A stretch of DNA of 64,000 nt from Telopea speciosissima (GCF_018873765.1 NC_057926.1:48289043-48353042); one strand, 5' to 3'. Counted from the first letter of the stretch, positions 46,341 through 57,607 are shown. The notes: generated by a model from the sequence alone, not told the origin. Numbers and translations: made by a program.

Positions 46341-47410
46341 TTTATTGGAAAAATTACTTGTACACCGCTTAGAATATTGCCTACTTTCTTAATATTCCTT
46401 ATTTTTCAAAACCTTACTTGAACACCTCCTGTATTTTATGATTTCTTTCAAATAGGTCCTGTCCGTTAGTTACCATTTAGTGATGACGTCAAGAGTTAGA
46501 AAAATCCAAAATACCCAACTACCCTTTAAAGGTAGTGAAGTGACCTTTCTTCTTCTCCTTCTTCCTGCAATCCATCTGCCCCTACTCCCTATTGCATCGC
46601 ATTTGCAATACGACTATTCTATGCCCGTGGAATGGAAAAAAAATTGAAATAACCCTAAGAATTCCACATTTCTAGATACAAAGGCTGGTTCTAGGGTTCT
46701 TGGGGATCGATTCCATCTCATTTGATTTTTAGAGACAGAATAGAAATTGGTGCTCAAGAACCCTAAAATCTGTCTCCGAATTTAAAATACATCCATAGTG
46801 AGAGTTTATTTCTAAAAGAATTTAAGATTAAAAGAGGGGAAAGAGTTAATAGAACCACCAAGAAGGTCATGAGAGGGGACGGGAATGGCTCATCATCTTT
46901 GAACGATGACTGTCCCAGGTGGCTTTGATTCCATGGAGCCCAAATCAGTTCTCTACGTTTGTTTTGGGACTTCACCTTGCTTTCCTGCAGCTCAATTGAG
47001 TGAGATTGAGTCGGGTCTTGAAGCATAAGGGCATCCCTTCATCTGGGGCGATGGCTTCCAGCAGGGGTCAAAGAGAAAGAATGGAAAGAGAGAAAGAAAT
47101 GGGGTTTTCTCCTCAAACTTTTGATATGTTTCATTTTTTCTCAACCCATCTAGGTCTTGAACCACCTTGCTTCAATTACCTTTGAGCCCTATTGAATCCC
47201 TTAATTGTTGCGATCTTTCCTCTACTGCAACTGCCCTCAGAATCCTCTCGACCAAGAAGAAGCTCTATTTCTTAGGATCATAGAACAGTAGCAAAATCAA
47301 AGATGGGATCGGTGAACTATTGAGAAATCTGGAAAAGATAAGGGCATTGATGATTGGCTCCTAATCTTCTTCAATAAAACGGAGAAGAAGAAGGGTAAGT
47401 TGGTCATTTA
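46341..47410. repeat. Dispersed repeat, copy 1 (second copy at 63146-64000)
   Basis: 46580-47385 matches 63150-63930 almost base for base ('gcatcgcatttgcaa', 'ggcatcccttcatctggggc', 'aatcctctcg.ccaagaag'). The beginning ('attacttgtacaccgc', 'gtccgttagttaccattt') resembles Mutator-like ends, but no right end was found. Frames inside (46763-47026 minus, 47000-47185 plus) look like gene pieces without a recognised domain. Confidence 0.6.
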
Positions 47411-47662
47411 ACTTCATAAGGGTAATCTCATTCCACCCTATCACATGCTTTTGACATTCAAATTTGAAGACTACCCATCCATGTCCCCTTTTTGATTTTT
47501 TAGAAAGTGAAAAATTTCATGTCTAATAACTTTAAATTGGTCATTTAACTTTATAAGGGTAATCTCATTCCACCCTATCATATGCTTTTGACAATCAAGT
47601 TTAAAGACCACCCATTCATGTCCCCTTTATGATTTTTTAGGAAGTGAAAAATTTCATGTGCA
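47403..47662. repeat. Tandem duplication, ~130 bp unit
   Basis: 'ttggtcatttaact..ataagg' to 'gtgaaaaatttcatgt' occurs at 47403-47522 and 47536-47660 with about 8 differences. Confidence 0.85.
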
Positions 47663-48167
47663 ATAACTTTATCGGACAACATCTTTGTCGGTTGACACCA
47701 ACACTAATACCTGGCTGATATCCTATCATTCCACGGTACTATGATCACAATGGTATAATGGTCAAAATACCCTATGGTATCGGTATCTTTGAGGGTAAAA
47801 CTTTTCATTAGATCCGATACTGTTTGATATCATCCCCATATCCGATCTGATACCGACACTCGATATTGATCCCCTAATACTCAATACCTAAAACCATAAA
47901 CTTGGTACGAATGATCATGGTGAGTCGATTCGTCTACATATATATTTACAATTATTTCCCGCAAAATGCTTCTGCATTGCTATGTATGATGTATCCAAAT
48001 TCTTAATCTTACAGAGTACTTTCTCTCTAGGGTTTTAGTATGTTCCAAAAATACTCATTTGATATCCTTTCCTGCCCTCTTCCACCTTATGGTATCCCAT
48101 TCACCGTGGGTACAGGGAAACTCGGTCCTATCTTTTATATCTATTTCTTACAGATCAGGATCCTCTG
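47663..48167. other. Spacer with 'gatatcggtatc' MITE-like sequence
   Basis: Low-complexity 'ccgatac/gtatcg' motifs (47690-47900), then 48040-48165, which matches 60785-60905 ('tggtatcccattcaccgtgg'). No gene. Confidence 0.55.
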
Positions 48168-48316
48168 CTGCGCAGCTGCCCCAATTGTTCTACTGTGCAG
48201 ACACAACAAGGCATAAAATGACCATCTTACCCCCACTCGGGCAAGGTGCTCGGGCAGAGGTAAAGCGGTCATTGTGCACTTTGCTATGTCTACAAATTAG
48301 GGTAGCTGGAGCAGCC
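48168..48316. mobile_element. Palindromic MITE interrupted by a solo LTR (left part)
   Basis: Same element as 60909-61080: GCGCAGCTGCCCCAATTG...GGGTAGCTGGAGCAGC. Its last bases are separated by the LTR at 48317-50239 and resume at 50240 ('cagccgcgcgtagcaggaga'). Confidence 0.75.
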
Positions 48317-50239
48317 TATGAGGATAATGACCCGGTAGGGGATCGTCACGTGTCTTCCACCTCATCCCTCTTTGGGTAGAAGAGAGAGGTGAATTGAATG
48401 TTTGAAGTCGCCACTTAGAGGAGGGTCTAGGACCCAAGATTGTAATATAATAACTCTCATAAACGCCCTTTGGGGGACAAATGGTTTGTTGGTCTGGGTA
48501 CGGGTCAAGTTACAGTCTGGGGAAGGTATTATGCACCCTAGTCTGCCCGGATTTGTCAGTCTTTCTATTACTTGGCTAGGCAATGGTATAACATGCTTTG
48601 ATAGAACGTAAGATGCAAGTACAAAGAAAATAAAACACAAGGAGAGTGAAAAGAGCATATACCCGGAGGTTCGACTGTGAAACAATAGTTAGTATACTGG
48701 AATGTAAAATAAAGGACTCAAGACCTAAATAACTTAAGCATGGTGGACTCGAGGCTAAGCATGAAGAGATGATAAAATGAAAGAGACAGAAATGATGGTT
48801 AGGCCTGTGCATGAGGTGGAATATGGATAACGATAATAACACACGAAAATATGTGTACATGGCATGTGAGAAGACTCGTAAACTGAATGCATGAGGGAAT
48901 CTTAAATTACGGGGGATGGGGATCATACAAAAGTGCATGCATGGAGACGAATAAAAGAGTGATATGCATGAACTTAGGAAAAAGCAGAGAGAGGAGAGAG
49001 AAGGTGTGATCACCATCTAGAGAGATGGGATCACCCTTTCAGGAGATACAGAATGGAAATTAAAAATGAGAAATCAAGTAAAATGTAAAGGAAGAATAGA
49101 CTCTTACCTATTGACAGCAAAAGACAAAAGATGTGGAGGTTTCCCTTTTGTAACTAAGGAGATTTGTACGTATGAACAAGTTTCGCCACTTGTAAGGCTT
49201 CTCTTGTCTCTTGTACTTAGGCACTTCGCAGTCAAGCCGAGATTCCTAGATTGGTGTTTTCAAGTCTTGAGGTAGGGGAAGTTTGGAGGATTGTGGTGTT
49301 CAAGTGGTAGAGAGGCAATAGACCAGGGCTTAGTGGGATGTCAAAGTTAAGGGCTCAAAGGTTTTGAATGAAGGCTAAGTATGGGTGTAGGGGGGCACTA
49401 TCTCTGAACTGGGGACTAAGCAAAGCTCCTCTCAAGTGAATGTCTAACCCTCCTCAACGTGAGATGGGGTGTATTTATATATAGGTGTAGAGGGGTGTGT
49501 GCACTCTCAAATTCGTGTAGGGTTGGTGGAGTCGTCCAGGTGGTCGGGGGGTCTTTGCATCAACGGTGGGTGTAAAGTAAAGGTAAGGACCAATGGTGGG
49601 GGGCAAGTGTTTAGTTGTCTTAAGAAGTGTTCCTTGGGGTCTAAGGAAGCCGAGATTGAGATCCAAAGTGCTCAAAATAGGCTGGGACACGAAAGGAATC
49701 GCAGTCGGAGTGAAATATGGAAGGTTTGGGCTTCTCGGATTTGTTGTTATTCGACAGTGAAAGTGCCCGATTCGACATCGAAGTGGGGTATGGTAGACAT
49801 CGAGTGGCTGTCGATGAACAAGACTCGACATTGAGGGAAATGGATCCGGTGTCGATTACCATTGACTGAATGTCGAAGTGAGATAGATAGTAAAAGTGCA
49901 TTGTTCGACAGTGATGAGGAATGGCTCGATGTCGAAGGAAGGTGGGTTCGGTGTCGACTTGGGGCCTTTGAGTGTCAATGTAGGTTTTAGTGTCGATGGG
50001 CATGGTTTGGTCTGTTTGGACCAGGCTAGTTCTAAGGAGTCTGGGTCATGGCTAGCCTTTCTAGGGTTTCTTGGAAGTTCAGGTTTGGGCTCTAGCAAAG
50101 GAGAATAGGTGATCGGTAAACGGATTCAAGTGGTGCACACTGATGCTACATCCTCAGATACACCGGCTCTAGACCTTGGAGGGTGCTCATCATCGTTACG
50201 GGAAACCTCTGGGGTAAAAGACAAAATGAGGTGTCTACA
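48317..50239 (-). mobile_element. Large solo LTR, gypsy Tat/Ogre-like (1.92 kb)
   Basis: Flanked by a perfect 5 bp target duplication CAGCC (48312-48316 and 50240-50244). On the minus strand it starts TGTAGACACCTCATTTTGTC, a start I associate with Tat/Ogre-type LTRs. The plus strand near 48410 has 'gaagtcgccacttagagg' and 'ggggaaggtattatgcaccc', also typical of that group. The other terminus reads CCTCATA instead of ending in CA. Frames inside (48576-49016 minus, 49469-49834 plus and others) lie wholly in the LTR and are not genes. The G/TCGA-rich part at 49740-50000 has repeated 'gtgtcga' motifs. Confidence 0.8.
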
Positions 50240-50244
50240 CAGCC

Positions 50245-51240
50245 GCGCGTAGCAGGAGACCCCAATCCATTTCTTGCGTGTCAAACACAATGAATGAAAC
50301 TCTGCACATATGTGCAGATGCACGTACATGTGAGAGGAACCACCTGTCCTATTTTCGCCATTTACAAGGGATGGAGGAGTATTTATGGAAACAAAATAAA
50401 CATCTAATTGGCTCTGAGATGTACGTCACATACGTGCAGTTTATGGAAACAAAATATGCATGTGATTGTGATGCAGCCTATATTGCGGCAGGATTGAATA
50501 GCGTAGGGATTGACTGATCACTCTTCAAGGCAATCTTCAATACCTAAAAAAAATCTAACTCTTCAAGGCTAGATCCAAAAAAAAACTCTTCCAGGTTTTT
50601 TGAGTATAGAACTCTTCAAGGTTCTGAGTGGGAGATAATCTCTCTTTTTTTATTCAACTCCAAAAACTGTTTTATTCATCCTTAACGTGGCCTATTTATC
50701 ATAGTCATTACAAGAAGAAAGTTCCTTAACCCAATTTCAACTCCAAGATCCTATGGTTGAGATTAAATCTAATTACAAAAGAAAACTTACATTCATAGAA
50801 ATAAATCCTACGCAAACTAAAGAGAGGAATAAATCCTAATAAGTAGGAATTAAATTTGTTAATTTAACTCCAATAAAATAGAAAGCACCAATAAAATAGG
50901 AATTGCAATTGAGAAGATCCACATCCACATGGTTTAGCCTCTTCACACTCCCATGCATAGTATCTTTTTTAATTAATGAAGTAATTGATGAAGAGTGTCT
51001 AGCCCACACTCTACTACTTAATGTGGAACCCTTTAAGTCTAGTAGAGCTGTAACTGAACCAGCTAGGTTGGTTCCAGATTGCATTTAAGTTCCGAACTGA
51101 ATTTAACTTAAACCGTTGACTGAGTTGGGTTTCCACTTGGTCTGCTATCAATTTCGGACCTGTAATTGGCTCTGAGATGTACGTCACATTCGTGCAATTT
51201 ATGGAAACAAAATATACATGTGACTGGGTCCACATACAGT
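50245..51240. other. Spacer with direct repeats around an insertion
   Basis: 50245-50340 continues the repeat seen at 61070-61160. 'ggctctgagatgtacgtcac' occurs at 50410 and 51169 (also near 61230), so the ~700 bp between looks like an insertion or a duplication product. It is AT-rich; the 'ctcttcaagg' motif recurs. No gene. Confidence 0.55.
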
Positions 51241-51425
51241 CGCCCTATACTTATTCAATCAAAAAAACGTTTTTTTTTTTCTTTATTAGTCATGTAAAGT
51301 TGGGTCCTATCTTTATTCAATTGAAAAAACGTTTTTTTTCTTCTTGATTGTAAGCTTGGGTCCTATCTTTATTCAATTAAGAAAACGTTTTTTTTATCTT
51401 TATTAGTCATGTAAACTGGGGTCTA
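51241..51425. repeat. Three tandem ~60 bp repeats upstream of the GH3 gene
   Basis: The unit 'tcctatctttattcaatt.a' + 'aaaacgtttttttt' + 'cttt.ttagtcatgtaa' occurs three times (about 51245, 51300, 51358). It ends about 190 bp before the TATA box of the GH3 gene. Confidence 0.8.
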
Positions 51426-51610
51426 CTAGACAGAGGTCAACAAAACCACAATTATTAACAAAATTAAAAAGCTCCGGACACGTCAGTCCTAGTAAGAAAT
51501 GAGATTTAAATATATACTGTAACCTTCACATCAAAATTAAAAAGTTCGTCGAAATTTCCTACTAAAATGGCGGACGTACGTGCAGATGATTCAATCAAGC
51601 ATCTATGTCG

Positions 51611-51622
51611 TCTATAAAAGAG
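51611..51622 (+). promoter_or_regulatory. TATA box of the GH3 gene
   Basis: CTATAAAAGAGG lies about 75 bp before the chosen ATG at 51690, a normal spacing for a plant promoter with a ~45 bp leader. Confidence 0.75.
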
Positions 51623-51689
51623 GAGATTTCGGAATCTAAATTCCACACATAGTCGTTAATCATAAATCCAACAGAAAGGCTAAGAAAAT

Positions 51690-54600
51690 ATGAAGAAGAC
51701 TGAAGAAATCCAAAGGAAAACCTCCCATAGCCATGGTGATCGCCATTGCTCCTCTCTTCACCTCGGTTCCTTTTTCTTTCTCATCGTCATCTACTTCATC
51801 TTCCCTTCTCCTCAAGCTCGTTACAAGGATCCAACACTCCCAATCGAAAACCGAATCTCAGAACTCCTTTCTCGGATGACCACTCATGAAAAGATCGGCC
51901 AAATGGCCAAATCGATCACTCCGTCGCCTCTCCTGACGTCCTTATTAATCATTCCATCGGTTCGTCCCCTGTGTTTTCTATGGTTTTCTAAGCCTGTGTT
52001 TGGTATGCATTCTTGGAACACGTTTTTGAGTTGATTTCACATTCTTAGATAATAAAAATAACTCAGTCGAGAATGCGAAATGAACATAGAATGCATACCA
52101 AACACAGCCTAAGTTTTTCCTACTTGTTTGAAGCCTAATTTTCTTGAATTCTTTGAAGCTCAAGAAGATGAAACACTAACGATGAAGGTTGTTCTGGTTA
52201 TCAATTTCAGGGAGTGTAGTGAACGGAGTAGTGCCGGTCGGTCATCCTGTTATAGCGCCAGACGCGACCCCTGCAATGTGGGCGGACATGATCGATGGGT
52301 TCCAAAAGTCTGCGTTGTCGTCAAGGCTTGGGATTCCCATAATATATGGTACTGACGCAGTCCATGGCCATAATAACATACTCGGTGCCACTATTTTTCC
52401 TCATAACATCGGCCTTGGAGCTGCAAGGTTTCTCTGTCTTCCTCTTTCTCTGTTTGTGTGAATCCATATAACTGTGGGAAATACATAAGCTTGAGATCAT
52501 TTAAAGATAAATTGTGAACAGATTTTTTGCCAGTATTTTCCTGTTTTCTCATTTTCTTGTTTTGTTCTCATGAAGGGATGAGGATTTAATGGTGAGGATC
52601 GGAAGTGCCACTGCTTTGGAGGTTCTGGGCACCGGAATGCCGTACGCTTTTGCTCCCTGTATTGCTGTAAGTTCTCTCTCTCTCTCTCTCCCCCGGTAAG
52701 AGCGAGGTCGGTCATTCAGATCAGTAAAGCTATACAATCGTTGAAGGAATGTTCATGCTACCCAGTTCACAGCCAAAGAAATGGAATCTAAAAGGAAATT
52801 TTAGAAAATACAAAAACCTAAGAGGGTATTTATGAAGCCAAAGGAATGAAATTATCCAATTTCTATGGTTGGAAGCATGGGTAGCAGGAGCATTCTTCCA
52901 ACCCGGATAGAGCAATTTTTTGTCTTTCTCTTTTCAAAGGTTGGATAATGTCCCGTTCATCTTTTAACTAATGGTTGGGGATTTTGGTGTGTGGAAATGC
53001 AGGTGTGTAGGGATCCGCGCTGGGGTCGGTGCTACGAGAGCTACAGCGAGGATACGCAGATTGTGAAGAGCATGTCCAAGATCATACTAGGACTACAGGG
53101 CTACCCTACTCACAATCATACCCTTGGTTACCCCTTCGTCGCTTCTGGGTACTTCCTTTTTCTGTTTAAAGTGTATTTCCATTTTCACCCCTATTGAGAT
53201 CGGATCCTCTGCAAATACGTGCACCTGAAGATCTATGCTATGTTTGCTATGTATTCTTGGTCAATTTTGCATTCTCAGACAATAAAACAACAACTTTTAC
53301 TATTCGAGAACGCAAAATCGACCTAGAATGCATTCCAAGAATGCATACCAAACACAGCCCTAATATCATTATACTATTTTACCTTCTATTTGTATTCGTA
53401 TCATCGATCCAAGATCGTTCAACACCGATACCAATAAAACCATGGTCTCTAGTTATTTATTGGACGGTAGATATTCTAAATTTTGATGATTGTTATTGAA
53501 TGGGTCCATTACAGGGGAAAGAAAGTGCTGGCTTGTGCAAAACACTACGCTGGCGATGGTGGGACACAAGGAGGGGTCGACGCGCACAACACGGTGACCA
53601 CATATGACGACCTGTATCGCATCCACATGACCCCTTATATTGATGCAATCGCCATGGGGGTATCAACTATCATGGCTTCTTACTCTAGCTGGAACGGGAT
53701 CAAGATGCATGCCAACTCTTTCCTCCTCACTCACATTCTCAAACAAGAGATGTCCTTCCAGGTAGCATAAAATTATCATACAACATCTCTGAATTTACAT
53801 TTCTACCCTTAACCTGGTCCTGACTCCCTAGTGGTCATCACTTTTTATGGGCTGCTACATGGGACAGGGTATGGTCATATCAGATTGGGAAGCAATTGAC
53901 CGGATGACCAACCCACCCGGTTCACACTACAAAGAAAGCCTGAAGGCAGCCATCAACGCTGGAATCGACATGGTCATGATCCCTTACAAATACCAACAAT
54001 ACCTCACATACATGACGGAGCTTGTGTCGTCCGGCGAGATTCCTATCAGCAGGATTGACGACGCTGTGAGGCGAATCCTTAGGGTGAAGTTCATTCTTGG
54101 GCTTTTTGAACAGCCAATGGCTGACCGGTCTCTCCATCCCATGGTTGGACACAAGGTTAGTCCCAAAACCCAACTGAATTAATCGATTTCATTGATATGG
54201 GTATTTTGGTCATTAAATTTGGTTTAACTTTTCAACCTTTTGGACCCACAGAAACATAGGGAATTGGCAAGAGAAGCCGTGAGGAAGAGCTTGGTGTTGT
54301 TGAAGAACGGGAAGGGAGAGGAGAAGATGCTTCCTTTGAGTAAGAATGCCCCCAAGATCCTTGTGGTTGGGTCTCATGCACACAACATCGGCTACCAATG
54401 TGGAGGGTGGACTGTTTCATGGAAGGGCACCTCAGGCAACATCACCAAAGGAACAACCATCTTAGAAGGCATCAAGAGGGTTGTTAGCAAGCAGACCCAG
54501 GTCGTGTTCCAAGAAAAACCCAACAAGCAATTTGTTAACAAGAATCGGGATTCTTCCTATGCGATCGTGGTTGTCGGCGAGCTCCCATATGCGGAAACAG

Positions 54601-54990
54601 ACGGTGATAGCAAAGAGCTTAGGCTAGCACTGGACGGAGAGGAGACTATCAAGACTATGTGCAAGGAGGTGAAATGTCTGGTTATCGTTGTGTCCGGTCG
54701 ACCCGTTGTGATAGAGCCTTATGTTGACATGATGGAGGCATTGGTGGCTGCTTGGCTTCCAGGGAGTGAAGTCGAGAGCGGATTGTTGATGTTATATTTG
54801 GGGATTATGATTTCCGGGTAAGCTTCCGATCACATGGTTCCGGCAGGTGGACCAGCTGCCGATGAATTTTGGGGATTTGTATTATGACCCGTTGTACCCA
54901 TTTGGGTATGGGCTCCAAACGGGTATCCAATCACACAAAAGAGGCCATGGTGTTTCATCTTCCTCTACATCATCTTTTTCATCTATTTGA
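51690..54990 (+). CDS. Glycoside hydrolase family 3 beta-glucosidase/exohydrolase, last exon damaged
   Basis: Secreted or wall-bound GH3 enzyme that removes terminal glucose from beta-glucans or glucosides. Exons: 51690-51959, 52211-52427, 52576-52666, 53003-53148, 53515-53761, 53868-54155 and 54252-54990. Exon 1 has a hydrophobic signal segment ([14 protein letters not shown]) and [13 protein letters not shown]. Later exons have [37 protein letters not shown] (sugar-binding Lys-His) and [10 protein letters not shown], whose Asp is the nucleophile. The second domain follows ([21 protein letters not shown]). Oddities: the exon 1/exon 2 junction is one base out of phase with the only good donor. 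After WLPGSE the frame shifts twice (about 54770-54785 and at 54816), although the rest ([29 protein letters not shown]) is readable to a stop at 54988-54990. The residue aligned with the acid/base Glu of barley exohydrolase is Leu, as I believe is usual in one plant subgroup. It is either a recent pseudogene or has local base errors. Confidence 0.8.
51992..52109. mobile_element. PIF/Harbinger (Tourist-like) MITE in GH3 intron 1
   Basis: GCCTGTGTTTGGTATGCATT and its inverted partner AATGCATACCAAACACAGCC flank ~75 bp. Both sides carry TAA (51989-51991 and 52110-52112), the 3 bp duplication of PIF/Harbinger elements. Confidence 0.85.
53236..53360. mobile_element. PIF/Harbinger MITE in GH3 intron 4
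   Basis: The decayed left end 'gctatgtttgctatgtattc' and the well-kept right end GAATGCATACCAAACACAGC are inverted copies of the element in intron 1. The outer bases TAT/TAA fit a 3 bp duplication. Confidence 0.75.
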
Positions 54991-56097
54991 TTTGTTATGG
55001 TATAGATTATAACAAAAAATTTGTAGAGAAAGGGCTATATGAGGATTAGAAGGGTATGTAGCATTCATATAATTGTTGTTTTGATCAATGAAAATGAAAT
55101 ACCAAGGCTGTATTTGGTATACGTTCTTGGAATGCATTAAAGGTTGATTTTGCATTCTCGGGTAATAAAAACAATTATTTTTATCATATGTGAAATCGAC
55201 TTAGAATGCAAGCATAATAGGAGTTTTTCTGCTACATTCATGGAAGTTTAGACAACCCAATATGGATTATAGAGGTTGATGTAGAATCACAACCAAGGAG
55301 TATCGATTGGAGAAACAACTACCATTATTCCAAAGGGAATGTCAATAAGTGTAACAATTTTATTTAGTTTATTAAGGGGAGTGGATGGCATACACTTTTT
55401 TTGAGCATTTTTTCTGTTTTTTATTTGCTTGACTAGTAACATTTGGGAAAGAAAGCCTTAGTAAAAGTAGACAAATAATTGTGCAAGCTAAATTTTAAAA
55501 TAAAATAGAGTATACGAACCACCATTCTTCATCTACTTGATGAGTAGTTGCCGAGTATGTTGATAGGGGAGTCCATAATCAAAATCAACTCAAATCTAGG
55601 TCCAAAAAGAAGTTCCACACATTGTTGGAGGAGAATTGAAACACACTATATTTTCAGATTCTAAATCACTAGTGTCTTTCTTAAACCATTCTTCGTCTTC
55701 TTGAATATTAGATTGAGTTGACCTTGTTTACAGCAAATGTCATTCTTTCTCTTAATAATTTTTTTACTCATGTTGTGTTTTTGTTTGGAAGAGAGTAGAC
55801 CTCGGCACAATGGTAAGGTTGCTCCATTGTGACCTAGTGGCCATGGGTTCAAGTCAAGAAACAACCTCCTCCAAACCATGCAGTGGCAGGAGCCTGATAT
55901 AAATGGGTACACCAATGCGTCCAACCTAAGGAAAATAATTTACCGATAAAAAGGACCATCATATAGGCCACTAACAAAGATAATTTTCCTAATAAAAAGG
56001 AAAAAGTTTTCCATCACCACTCGGTGAAGATTCACCACACCATCCCAGGATTCACAAACCCTATAAAGTTTTAGTAAATTCCCCAAGATACCCTTCA
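54252..56097. repeat. Tandem duplication unit 1 (GH3 last exon plus 3' flank)
   Basis: The ~1.85 kb from the exon 7 start to 56097 recurs as 56098-57607 plus 59229-59925 once the insertion at 57608-59228 is removed. The unit includes the 3' flank, a PIF-like MITE (55106-55210) and a SINE (55795). The junction 'acccttc|agaaacacagg' at 56097/56098 joins the unit end to the exon start. Confidence 0.85.
55795..55920 (+). mobile_element. tRNA-derived SINE, third family, copy 1
   Basis: 'cctcggcacaatggtaaggt' carries an A-box-like part and GGGTTCAAGTC is B-box-like, followed by 'aacaacctcctcc'. This resembles a widespread plant SINE head. The second copy is at 59310-59435. Too diverged to fold as a tRNA. 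Confidence 0.7.
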
Positions 56098-56618
56098 GAA
56101 ACACAGGGAATTGGCAAGAGAAGTATTAGGAAGAGCTTGGTGTTGTTGAAGAACAGGAAGGGAGAGGGGCAGATGCTTCCTTTGAGTAAGAATGCCCCCA
56201 AGATCCTTGTGGTTGGGTCTCATGCACACAAAATTGGCTACCAATGTGGAGGGTGGACTATTTATGGCAGGGCACCTCAGGCAACATCACCAAAGGAACA
56301 ACCATCTTAGAAGGCATCAAGAAGGCTGTTAGTAAACAGACCCGGTTTGTTTTCCATGAAAAACCCGACAAGCAATTCGTTAACAAGAACCAGTATTCCT
56401 CATACGCAATTGTGGTTGTTGGCGAGCTCCGATATGCAAAGATGGACTGTGATAGCAAAGAGCTCAGGATAGCACTGGACGGCGAGGAGACTATCAAAAT
56501 TGTGTGCAAGGAGGTGAAATATTTGGTCATCATTGTGTCGGGTCGACCCGTGGTAACAAAGCCTTATGTGGATATTATGGAGGCATTGGTGGCTGCTTGG
56601 CTTCTAGTCGCGCAATAG
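56098..56618 (+). pseudogene. Partial second copy of GH3 last exon
   Basis: Tandem copy of exon 7: 'agaaacacagggaattggca' begins at the former splice acceptor. Readable pieces are [47 protein letters not shown] and [10 protein letters not shown]. It has a frame change near 56130 and another at 56262 (atggaag > atggcag with base loss). After AAWLL a deletion of about 190 bp removes the C-terminal motif region found in copy 1, jumping to the 'gaggccatggtgtttcatct' 3' end. No promoter or upstream exons precede it, so no enzyme can come from it. Confidence 0.9.
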
Positions 56619-57112
56619 AGGCCATGGTGTTTCATCTTCCTCTGCATCGTCTTTTTCATTTAATTGATTGGTTATGGTATAGATTACAACAAAAAAATTG
56701 TAGATAAAGGGCTATATAAAGATCAGAAGGGTATGCTTGTTGTAGCATTCATATAATTGTTATTTTGATCAATGAAAATTTATGAAATACTAAGGCTGTG
56801 TTTGATATGCATTTTTGGAATGCATTCTAGGTTGATTTTGCATTCTCGGGAATAAAAACAACTATTTTTATCATCTGTGAAATTGACTTAGAATGCAAGC
56901 ATAATAGGAGCTTTTCTGTTACATTCATGGAAGCGGAGGCAATCCAAGATGGATTATAGAGGTTGATGTAGAAATCGCAACCAAGGAATATCGATTGGGA
57001 AAACAACTACCATTAATCAAAAGGGAATGTCACTGAGTGTAACAATCTTATTTAGTTAATGAAGGGAAGCGGATAGGATATACTTTTTTGGAGCATTTTT
57101 TTCATTTTTTCT

Positions 57113-57312
57113 TGCTTTTTTTTTTTTTTTTTTTTCTTTCTAAAAGATCATTGTATTAAGGAAAAGAAAAAAAGATACAAAGAAAACAAAACCCAAACAC
57201 TAGCGCCCATCCTCAAGGAACCCACTGCAGGTGGATCCAACAGGAGGGCCAGGCCTAACATCACCAAAACCGAAATCTAGGCAAACCCATGGCATTGTGA
57301 GCTAGCTGTTCT
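57113..57312 (-). mobile_element. 5'-truncated LINE 3' end
   Basis: Starts with a ~20-base T run, the poly-A tail on the minus strand, then 'ctttctaaaagatcattgta', like the 3' end of plant L1 elements. Flanked by 'ttcattttttcttgcttt' and 'ttcatttttttttttgctt', a probable ~17 bp target duplication, consistent with target-primed insertion. Only ~180 bp of 3' untranslated sequence is present. Confidence 0.75.
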
Positions 57313-57607
57313 TCATTTTTTTTTTTGCTTGAGTAGTAACATTAGGGAAAGAATGCCTTAGTAAAAGGAGACAAATATATAATTGAGCAAGCTAAAGCTA
57401 TAAAACAAAATAAAGTATACGAACCACCGTTGTTCATCAACTGGAGGAGTAGTTGACGTGTTGATAGGGGAGTCCATAATCAAATCAAATCAAATTTGTG
57501 TAAAAAAAAAAGTTCCACACATTGTTGGAGGAGGATTGAAACACACTATATTTTCAGATTCTAAACGACTAGTGTCTTTCTTAAACCGTTCTTCGTCTTT
57601 TTAATAT

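Noticed and set aside
48576-50098. Many 70-146 codon frames on both strands
   Set aside because: All within the solo LTR; stop-poor composition explains them.
54816-54846. A 29-base intron (GTAAGC...CAG) to explain the GH3 frame change
   Set aside because: Too short for a plant intron, and it would remove conserved coding sequence (KLPITWFRQ).
55795-55870. tRNA gene (B-box GGGTTCAAGTC)
   Set aside because: No acceptor stem or cloverleaf; a repeated unit with flanking 3' tail, so a SINE.
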